From Isohypsibius dastychi (Eukaryota; Tardigrada; Eutardigrada; Parachela; Isohypsibiidae): DNA of 28,589 nt. Positions 10,229 to 18,323 of this stretch are shown piece by piece. Below the pieces are notes generated by a model that was not told where the DNA came from, made no database searches, and saw only the letters and a program-made list of their open reading frames with translations. The stretch covers positions 1 to 28,589 of the forward strand of contig JAQIWT010000207.1 in NCBI GenBank assembly GCA_034696485.1, written 5' to 3'. Positions within the stretch are counted from its first letter, which is position 1, and the number at the start of each line of letters is the position of its first letter. Position numbers and translations under genes: made by a program.

Positions 10229-10558
10229 ATGAACTCCTGCGCAGTCATATCTTTTTATTGCTTCACGCTTGCAAGACAGCACCACATGACGGGGATCAAT
10301 GTCAACTCTTGCGCTGGTTCAGCAGAGTATTCATGGATCAGGAACAAAAAGACAGGTGGCGCGTGCATAGTAAACAACAGGGTTACCCCCGGGTTCAACT
10401 ATACCAACTGTGAGAATTCGTCTGCCGACATCTTCTGTAGTTTACGTCCAGGTCGATTCAAAGATTTTTATTCAAACTGTGGTGAGCTCGAAACAACTCG
10501 CCCAGACACGAATATTCAGAGTGCTGCCAGCCATCTGCAGATGTTGGAACTGACGTGA
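10229..10558 (+). CDS. Small cysteine-containing, probably secreted protein (109 aa), unrecognised
   Basis: This is a single uninterrupted ORF with a TATA box upstream and an AATAAA 65 bp after the stop. The N-terminus (MNSCAVISFYCFTLA) is short and hydrophobic and could serve as a signal peptide, though it is not a strong one. The remainder has five cysteines (residues 28, 46, 61, 70 and 84) and two N-glycosylation sequons (NYT and NSS), consistent with an extracellular protein. I recognise no family. It runs tail-to-tail with the HCN terminal exon, stop codons about 90 bp apart. A similar but broken sequence lies in the same position beside the second HCN copy (about 24706-25060), so the two genes were duplicated together. 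The ORF is short, so chance cannot be excluded. Confidence 0.45.
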   Translation: MNSCAVISFYCFTLARQHHMTGINVNSCAGSAEYSWIRNKKTGGACIVNNRVTPGFNYTNCENSSADIFCSLRPGRFKDFYSNCGELETTRPDTNIQSAASHLQMLELT

Positions 10559-10622
10559 TTGTTATTGCATCCATTTATCGTATGGCTAACATTTTTGTGG
10601 CTATACAAACAACAGCTCAAGA

Positions 10623-10628
10623 AATAAA
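10623..10628 (+). terminator. Poly(A) signal of the 109-aa gene
   Basis: AATAAA lies 65 bp after the stop codon at 10558. The same AATAAATTAAC block recurs near 25062 beside the second HCN copy. Confidence 0.5.
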
Positions 10629-10649
10629 TTAACAACGGAGGTCTCTCAA

Positions 10650-12497
10650 CTATTGCTCTGTCGTAAATATCACGGGTGCAGTCTGCTTATCATCAGTGAG
10701 CTCAGAATCAGGTTCAGAGAAGGCGATAATCACATTAGGATCAAGTGAATGTATGCCGGTTTGAAGTTGGACCTTCTGCTTAATGAGGGGGATCGTTGGG
10801 GTTGCCGTTTCAAATGGAAACAAAGTGTTGCTGTTATTGTGATTATTGAATCCGTGATACGAAGGGGTTGTGGCCATGCGGTGTGTTGATATCATTGAAG
10901 CAGTCCGTTTGATCTGAGCTAGGAATGGCGTCATGTAGTCAGGATCCTGGCTGCTTTGACTGCGAGCCATACATTCCGGCCTGTCTGGCATTGGTGATGG
11001 AGGGGCTGTGGAATTGCAGGTCATCATACCCGTATCTCGACCAATCTTGTTCAGCCGTTCAACAGCCACACTTTAAACAAAATCGTAATTGTTCTGTGAA
11101 ACGGAAAAAAGGTCACCACTTACGTCTCTAAAGCGTGGCGCATCAGCGGATACTCGTTCAGTACGCTGAAAATGAACATAAAATGTTAAAGCGGTTTAGA
11201 AGCTTGGTTTTAAGGCCTGCTGCCTGTTGAAATTGTCCACTTGGAGCGAGAACAGCGAACAACAGGATTTGGCACGAACTGATGCGACACGTTTGGCTTT
11301 GGTCAAGAGGCAGATTTCTGTGAAATAACGGACTTCCGATAAACTGCCACGGTATAGGTGTTCGAAACCATACCCCCGAAGTATGAACCATCCGAAAGGT
11401 GAGTTATCACGGTTGGCTCGCCATCAGGGACGTGGGAGTCCAAGTAGATCTCAACTAGTCCTTCTTGGATAAAGTACATCTTATCTCCCAACGTCCCTTC
11501 TCGAACAATGACGTCATCCGGTAGGAAAAATTCGTATCTCAACCTGGTTATCACAGCCTAAGATCAAGATGTTTGAGAAAACAGAATAACTCGAAAAAGG
11601 TCATCGGTATCAACGTTACGAAATTGGGGTCTGCATGTGTGAAGAAGGGAACACTGGAGACTAGATCTCGGCAATTGTAGTTGATAATCATCTGCAACAT
11701 ATCGGTTTCAGATAACGTGCTTTTTGATGAGAATAGATTCAACCTGACATCTCGGATTGGGTCGTTCAGCTCATTCAAAATGGCTTCCTCGTCAAAGATT
11801 TTGCCATGAAAGCGATGTTCATAGAAATCCGATAATTTAACCCGCAGTTGACTGGGGAGCTTCCTGTAAGCCATGTACTCCTCCACTTGTTTCCACTAAA
11901 AACAAAGTATTATCATTGACACCGAGCACAGACACAGTATGACATACTTTCTCGCGGTATTGACGTCTAGACGCATCCAGAGAATGAATCAGGTTACTCG
12001 CGTGTCCGATGAAAAGTGCGTAGGTGAAGCTGAGCAATCAAACAACAAGATTCATCGAAGACGTGAGATCGAGAAGGTCAGAAAGCTTACGCGCCAGTCA
12101 GCATCGACAACACCGTCAGCATCACTGAACAAATACTGTACGCTGTCCTATCAAATGAGACATCAGGTTTATAACGGCTTACCTCATGCATTCAGGTGGA
12201 TACTTTCCGTACCCTGTGTGAGTTAATAGCTATCGGTCGTAATCACTCCAGAATAGGGGGGGGGGGGGGGGGGTAAATTAACACCTGATTTTATGTTTTT
12301 GCTCACCAATGCTGAGCTGGTGTCTGATGGCTTCGAAGAAGCTACAGAATTGCTGGATGACTTTTTGGGTTAGTCAATGGGGAGTGTGAAATGTAATACC
12401 TCCAGATGTACTGCTCGAACCAGGCAGTATGCTCGAGCTCATTGACGACAACCCACGAATCTCTCGGGAACCCCTGAAGCATCGGCACTAAAAATTG
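10650..12497 (-). pseudogene. HCN (Ih) channel C-terminal half: pore, S6, C-linker, CNBD (3' part of chimera)
   Basis: Exons in transcription order: 12400-12497 (end of S5 and turret, QFLVPMLQGFPRDSW), 12307-12341 (pore helix SFFEAIRHQLSIG), 12183-12213 (filter GYGKYPPECM), 12091-12124 and 11948-12029 (S6, TYALFIGHASNLIHSLD), 11749-11895 (C-linker [10 protein letters not shown]), 11620-11691 ([12 protein letters not shown]), 11374-11557 and 11224-11317 (cyclic-nucleotide-binding domain: [33 protein letters not shown]), 11124-11165 (VLNEYPLMRHALE) and 10650-11070 (C-terminus). These match HCN channels closely in order and content; S1-S4 are absent. Lesions: the 12091-12124 exon is 34 nt, 5 nt shorter than the second copy, which shifts the frame within S6. 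The donor after 11224 is GC instead of the GT seen in copy 2. The usual RRTAS of the phosphate cassette reads KRVAS. Confidence 0.85.
12256..12273. repeat. Poly-G homopolymer (18 nt) in the HCN intron
   Basis: Eighteen uninterrupted G on the plus strand, lying in the intron between the pore-helix and filter exons of the chimera. It reads as poly-C in the transcript. Confidence 0.9.
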
Positions 12498-12578
12498 TCT
12501 TATCGTGCTTGTCAACTGGCCATACTCAATTTGTTTCGTTCGAATGAAAAATGCACTCTCAAATGCCTTATGCAGTAT
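12400..12578 (-). other. Fusion exon: receptor ectodomain joined in frame to HCN turret
   Basis: A single 179-nt open exon with normal splice sites (TTTTGCAG before ATACTG; GTATTA donor after TGGAG). Its first 27 codons (ILHKAFESAFFIRTKQIE..TSTIR) align to exon 6 of receptors B and D (VLNAAFESVFFIRTKQIE). From about 12497 onward the same frame continues with QFLVPMLQGFPRDSWVVVNE and LEHTAWFEQYIW, the S5 end and extracellular turret of HCN channels. The 5' phase (0) matches receptor exon 5 and the 3' phase (2) matches the HCN pore-helix exon, so both halves splice correctly. Confidence 0.85.
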
Positions 12579-13805
12579 CTGCAAAACAGCAGTGTCTCAT
12601 CATGACGCAATGATCGATCGCTGAAAAACACCTCCTTCGGCAAACCGCCAGAGCTACTAGGCCAGAAAAATGGCCTGTCATAGGGAACTTCAGAGTTATA
12701 GGTGGTAACGGATACCTGTGATCAACGGAATGGAAAACCTTGGCCAGAAGCACAAACCCATGAAACCCATGAAATGTGATATACGCACGTGTTGTCCATC
12801 TGTCAAATTATTGCTCGCTGCTATGAACCACAAAACAAATGAATGGCACGACACGCACTCCAACATATATGTAAGGGTGTTTATCAATGCACATTGGAGC
12901 TCTTGATTGGTGGTGCAGATGAAGACAACTATATATTCACGAGTTCATGTCAAGTTTGAAGATAAGGGGTGCCAACTTTTCACTCACTTCGAGAGAATGC
13001 AAAGGCCTTATTAAATGCTGTAAGCCAGTCCCGTTTCTTCGAGGAATCCATCTTCATCACTATGCTCTGAATCTGCGGGGTTGCGCTGCGGAGTGTCGCA
13101 ATGTGTGGGGCACTCTGCAGTGCAACGCGACCGGAATAGGGACTAGCTGAAACCATGTCGTGAATCACGGTTCGGTTATAAATGTCCACCTGTACAGGCT
13201 CATTAGCGCTCGCTACGACTGCCCTAGACGCTTTCGTCGGCGAAGTTTGGACTAAAAGTAATGTTGGAAAGCGATGACGGTCATTAGCCAGATCGTCCGT
13301 GGCTATGCTATAGTAACACACAACTATGTCACCTCGCAGCAACATTGAAACTACCTGTGATCTCACGTGGAAAATGTGGAAACATCCAATTCTGAAACAA
13401 ATGAATTGGAACTAAGTGAACAATATGTGACCTGCTTACCTCGACTCGAGCAATGTCAGCGACCAAGGGTGGACTCAAACACACTACAGAGATGTATTGA
13501 TACTGTCCAGTTTTTTTGTTAGGATATGAATTAACATTACCCCCGCGATAATAATCGGAGTGCTTTTGGATTGATGTAAGATTCCGGTTTCTAGGACCTC
13601 CAGAACCTTGGTCACGGTATTGTCCGCTCCCTTGGGTGTGCAGTCGCCATCTGGGCCAGATTTGGCTACCCAAGTGTAGTTGTGAAAAACTTGTGGATAC
13701 TTAACAGAGAAGATCTCGAATGCCACTATGATGATGCTGACTGTCACTGTATCCCCCACCCGACGCTAGTCATTGGTCCAGAACTGGACGACGCAATGGT
13801 CAGAA
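12498..13805 (-). pseudogene. Receptor copy C, 5' part (ligand-binding exons 1-6) feeding into HCN
   Basis: Exons correspond to receptor D: exon 1 (13549 to about 13805, lacking the signal-peptide part and carrying +5 nt near 13745), exon 2 (about 13436-13479, 44 nt against 39, TCGAG duplicated), exon 3 (near 13370-13395), exon 4 (12988-13307, 320 nt against 311), exon 5 (about 12635-12690, 56 nt against 53) and the fusion exon. Exon 4 has a +4 (AGCG twice) and a +5 (AACCG twice) that cancel to +9, so about a dozen residues are changed but the frame is restored. Exons 4, 5 and the fusion exon therefore join in frame. The two +5 events upstream and the lost signal peptide are not compensated. 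As it stands no normal secreted start is visible. An unknown sequence abuts it at 13805. Confidence 0.75.
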
Positions 13806-14455
13806 AAACGGATAAAAGCGGGAAACGATACAAGCTGTTCGTTTCACGCCGTCGCGAAAAAACTCGGTACAAACTTCACGTTTGTACTCATTCTGGGCGA
13901 CGCGGGTCTGGCTCAGTTTTCCTTACTTAGAGTCTCTGGGAGCGCTGTATATCCGTCAGATGAAACGTAGAACCATAATACACATTGGTGCAATGTATTT
14001 TGCCGAAAGGACATTTCATTTAATTTCACTACTTTTGATTTATTAATGAGAACCTTCCACTTTGGCCTCACTGTCTGATGTCCTAAACTTGGTATTTGAT
14101 TTCCAGAGCTGAGAAACATCGTTTGCGAAGAACATCGCGCTTATTTTCCTAAGATTACCTGATTTTGTTCTGCGAAATGGCCAAGCTGCGATTGATTTGA
14201 AATTAGATATTGAATCTTGTTGTCAGATCTAGTTTAAAACCGTCGCAGCTCTGTGAACCTTCTAACCTTTCCTTGCAGTCCTGCAGTTCAGTTTGAAAAG
14301 TTGCCGGCCATCGATTAATTACTCCTGTTTTCTCCAGTTTCGACTTGATTTGCAGATCAGTCTGTCGTATTGAAATCTGTAGGGCAAATCGACTTTTCGT
14401 GTGCAAGAACATTTGTTCCACCGGGAATCACACACAGTCTCATCGGAAAGGAATT
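13806..14455. other. Junction sequence and 5' flank of defensin copy 2
   Basis: 13806-13925 is unique in the window and I recognise nothing in it. 13925-14455 is the duplicate of about 960-1515 upstream of defensin 1. The frame of the defensin stays open back to about 14345 without an ATG, next to a possible splice acceptor (TTTGCAG, 14349-14355). Confidence 0.4.
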
Positions 14456-14713
14456 ATTCCTGGAAAAGTGGTACTTGGACTCTGCTTAGCCCTTATTTTC
14501 GCAATGCTCAGCCCGTCCGGCGCAACGATGGAGGAGTTCGATCCACCGATCGAAATGTCGAGAGCCAGCGATACCTTCACTGGTCAATGTACCTCAGCAC
14601 AGGCGAATGCTAGATGTCATGCCGCATGTCGCTTAGAGGGACTTCTTCGCGGAGACTGTACAACCATCAACAATCGTCAAACCGAATGCATGTGTTCTAC
14701 TTATAATTTTTGA
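14456..14713 (+). pseudogene. Defensin-like CSalpha-beta peptide, copy 2, start codon lost
   Basis: This is a paralogue of 1516-1752 with the same signal-peptide-like stretch (GKVVLGLCLALIFAMLSP) and the same mature core. The six cysteines are spaced C-x8-C-x3-C-x9-C-x9-C-x1-C and keep GDC and CMC. Two extra residues precede the fifth cysteine, and a five-residue insertion (around TMEEFD) lies before the mature region. The codon aligned to the ATG of copy 1 is ATT at 14456, and no in-frame ATG precedes it in the open stretch. The next ATG (14502) would remove most of the signal peptide. Translation would need an upstream exon or a non-AUG start. The intact cysteine framework is notable for a dead gene, so a spliced leader exon is possible. 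Confidence 0.7.
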
Positions 14714-15050
14714 CATCCTGTTGATTACAAGTTTGTCTGATTCCTGTGTTTGAATGAGTTTTCCATAAAACTCATATTTTTTTCATTTCTTCAGACGTTT
14801 TTCTGTTTCTTGCAAGCCATGGATGGAATGAACGGGCGAAATGAACTACCAAATCAATCAAACAATAAATTGTTGACTCGATCAATCAATTCATTCAGCT
14901 AAATCAACCTAATAAATTACGCCCACTCGTTAGCACAGCAGTCTTCGACCAACTAGGTGTTTGAGAAAGGATAGTATTCCTGCCCTCCCTGTGTAGTACG
15001 TAGTTCCGAGTCGTGGTCACATCTGTTTGTCTGCTGATCTTGTTCCTGCC
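14714..15050. other. Duplicate of the orphan gene's 5' flank
   Basis: Matches 3613-3903, including the TCAAT-rich repeat and the GTAGTTCCGAGTCGTG block shortly before the start codon. No gene of its own. Confidence 0.6.
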
Positions 15051-15455
15051 ATGGTTCGAAGGTGAAAGTACCTTCCAGCATCAGAAGAGGAGTTTCGCGA
15101 CTGCGGTTTCGAGCAAACCATTACCACTTGCAGAACAATCCGTCTGGTGCTGAGTAATGGTATTCACTCACACGTCAGCGTTTCTTGGCGGGCTAATGCC
15201 TTGGATTCTCATCGCATTACATATTGGGTTCCATCAAGCGGTAAATTCCACTTGGAATGTTGGATATGTCAATTTGGTCTTTGAAAGACGAAAGTTGGAG
15301 GAGTGTTATCTGCGTAGCAGTCCAGGCATATATGCCTATCAAATTTCAAGATGGCGGACGGGGAACTTCTGGATTTGAATGCTAGTTTGGATGCATCGCA
15401 CCGGCGACCATTTGTCTTGGATTGTCTCCGGATGACGTTTGCAAGAAATTTCTCT
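15051..15455 (+). pseudogene. Gutted copy of the orphan ankyrin-like gene
   Basis: This aligns to 3904-4310 of the intact gene, beginning at the equivalent ATG. Its fifth codon is TGA, two TAA codons interrupt it around 15195 and 15243, and a deletion of about 10 bp follows FVLD. The ankyrin-like LDLNASLDAS is still legible near 15361-15390. Similarity ends near 15455 and resumes only near 15690, in the 3' flank, so exons 2-5 have been deleted. It is not a functional gene. Confidence 0.8.
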
Positions 15456-15983
15456 TATAAATCTATTTTCAATCAGGAGCGATTTTTAAATTCTCGCAGG
15501 ACTTCGTTATACGTCGAATCAGTCCCCAAAAATTACACTAAAGCGCTGCATGATACTGTACGGAATTCCGGGGTGAACACATGAGCTGATCTCGTGGATT
15601 GATGAGAAAAGAATATTGGCCATCTTGACGGGCGGCCTGTCTGTTAAGTCAAAGGTTGCTAACTTTCAAGTATTTTTTGGTACGCAGTAAGCTTATCGGG
15701 TTGCTTTTTCGTGTCGGTTGAGGAAAACTGTTTGGTCTTGGAGTCGTGGCCCGTTTCGTGTCCCGGTTAATGATGTTTGCTCTTATACCTTTTGAAGTCG
15801 GTGTATGAACTGTCGAAACTGGTGACCTTTTCGAAAAGATGCTCATACTTAGCTCTAACGGGTCTACATATACGGCAGCTCAAGTTGCGCAATTAAATGG
15901 TTTGCCGAAGTATTCATCTAGAAGAAACCCTGTTTTTCTGTGCTAGATTTTGCCTTTCATAGAGTCTAGTGGTAGTGCTAAAA
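15456..15983. other. Deletion scar and 3' flank of receptor D
   Basis: 15456-15690 has no counterpart in the intact cassette and no gene I recognise. 15690-15960 matches 5835-6128, the convergent flank of receptor B. No clear poly(A) signal on the minus strand. Confidence 0.4.
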
Positions 15984-18323
15984 TCATATAGCACCAGTGG
16001 TAATCTGAACGCTCCTGGCGCCAGTGCCATTAATTTCAACCGTGTTCCACTGGACGAAACTGCCAGGTGCCAGCTTCCACCACGAGTTTAACTCACGTTT
16101 TAGCAACGTGAACTTCCACCTGCAATATGATGGTCGGACTCGAGAAGCTCATGAAATCAAGGTCACACCATACCATAGAGCTCCTACGGTTACCAGTGCT
16201 GGCAGACATACACCCAAAATGCTCCACAGTTCAGTTTTCGAAGTACACCTCTCTCCTTGGAAACCGCATGTTGGCCGATCATTTGGTGGCATACCACCAT
16301 CCCAGACCGTTTGCGATGTGAATGATGGATTGAATATAAACTCGTTGAGTTGGGTGTCAAACACTGCCAGATCCTGGAATATATCGAGCATCAGGTACCC
16401 ATGTAGTATTATCTCTATGAGTGTGACACTGACCAGCGGTCCGTCTTCCCTCGTGGAAAATTTCTGGAGGACGATTGCTGGCACTGGTAGCCCCTCCTTT
16501 GTAAATGTTCTTGAACGCGTACTTAAGTTGAATGTTCGTTCGGCGAAGCCACTGCGTAGCTGAACACCGGATATCCGTGAAGTTGTATTCTGCCAATCCA
16601 CGAGAACCTGTAACAAGAAAGCTCTCCATCTCTTTTCTTTCCTCTGCCAATTTCTCCATTCTAGACCAAGAATTGATTAAGTACTACAGGGATGTCGCCA
16701 GACAATCTTACTCTTAAAAACAACGCAATGAAGTTCTGTTTTGAGAAAACTTCGATTTTTGAACTTACTTGGGCAACCATTTCAATGGCTTCGTATTTTG
16801 GCAGCCCGAATTCGTTGTACTGAATTCAAGAATTGATAGTTCTGAGCAGAGTTTATAACAGAGAAGCGCTTTGTTTTCTGGGAACCTGGTTTTCTGGGTC
16901 CACGGGGAAGCCAAAGAGCTCTTTTCGCTTCTCGAGTATTCTTTGGGTCGTACTTGTTAACTGGTCCCACTCAATTTGTTTTGTTCGAATGAAAAACACA
17001 TTTTTGAAAGCCGCGTTCAGTACCTGCGAAAACGCACTACTTTATGATTAGTACAATCCAACAGCCAATCAGCGAAGCTGACCCCTCTCGGCAAACCATC
17101 AGAGCTAGCCCAGAAGAACGGCCTGTCATAGGGAACTTGAGAATGGTAAGTGGCAATGAACACCTGTAATCACCGGAATGAAAAATCTTAGCCAGAAGCA
17201 CATACGATCAGGGAACGCATGAAATGTGAGAGATACGCACGTGCTGTCCATCTGTCAAATTGTTGCTTGCTGCTGTGAACTACAAATTAAATGAATGGAA
17301 CAACACGCATCCAATGCATATGTACAGAGTAAGAGTGTATACCAATGCATAACGAAGCTCTTCATTGGTGGTGCAGATGAGAACAACTGAATGAACGAGT
17401 TCATGTTAGTTTTCAAAAGATCGCAACCCTTCACTTACTTTGAGAGAAAGCAAAGGCCTTCCTCAAAGTTGTAACCCAATCACGTTTCTCAGAAGAGTCC
17501 ATCTTCATCACAACGCTCTGGAGCCGCGGGGTTGCGCTGTGGAGTGTCCCAATGTGTGGGGCACACTGCTGTGCAACGCGACCGGAATAAGGGCTTTTTG
17601 ACACCATGTCGTGAATTACGGTTATAAATGTCCACCCGTGCAGGCTCATTAGCGCTACGACGGCCCTGGAATTTTCCGTCGGAGAAGTTTGGAGTGGAAG
17701 TAATGTTGGAAAGCGGCGACGGTTATTGGCCAGATCGTCCGTGGCTACGCTATTACAACAATCATGTCAATTTGCGGTGATATGTGGGATTAACAGTAAA
17801 AGCTTACGTGGCAAACGTGAAAACATCCAGTTCTGAAATAACTGGAATTGAAGGACATCAGAGAGTACTGTAGATGACCTGCTTACCTCGAGCAATGTCC
17901 GCGATCAGTGGCAGGCTATGACATACTACAAAATGAATGGAGTGTGGGTATTAGTCAAGTTTTCTGAAGAATATATTTCATATCACCTCCTGCTGTAATG
18001 ATCGGGGTGGTTCCGGAACGGTGCAAAATTCCGGATTCAAGGAGCTCCAGAACCTTGGTGACGGTGTTGTCTGCTCCCTTGGATGTGCAGTCGTTGTCTG
18101 GGCCGGTTTTGGCTACCCAAGTGTAGTTGTGAAATACTTGTGGATAGATAACCGAGAAGGTCTCGAGTGCCACTGTGATGCTGCTGACGGTGATCTCGGA
18201 GCCGATGCTCGCCATTGGTCCAGAACCGAACGATACAATGGTCAGCCGCGGGAGTGCATGTGATGTACAACCGAGGGTGATTAGGATGGTCGTCAGCACA
18301 AAAACGAATCCATTGCAAGACAT
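15984..18323 (-). CDS. Receptor D: intact ANF-receptor-type membrane receptor with short tail (507 aa)
   Basis: Nine exons: 17987-18323, 17887-17925, 17808-17832, 17439-17749, 17083-17135, 16886-17023, 16769-16819, 16174-16607 and 15984-16119. They sum to 1524 nt with consistent phases and GT..AG sites (exon 5 uses GTCAGC). Residues 1-23 are a signal peptide (FVFVLTTILITLGCTSHA). About 24-430 is the periplasmic-binding-like ectodomain of natriuretic peptide receptors and receptor guanylyl cyclases. The membrane-proximal PPNDRPTCGFQGERC (residues 425-439) is the family hallmark, and 446-464 is the transmembrane helix. The tail of about 43 residues (LLKRELNSWWKLAPGSFV..) matches the cyclase juxtamembrane region but stops before any kinase-homology or cyclase domain. 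NPR-C clearance receptors have a similar design. The ligand is unknown. This is the only undamaged copy of four. Confidence 0.8.

Noticed and set aside
13773-13970. Plus-strand open frame reading AVAKKLGTNFTFVLILGDAG
   Set aside because: Overlaps the truncated start of receptor C and a unique junction sequence; not found in the parallel cassette, no start context.
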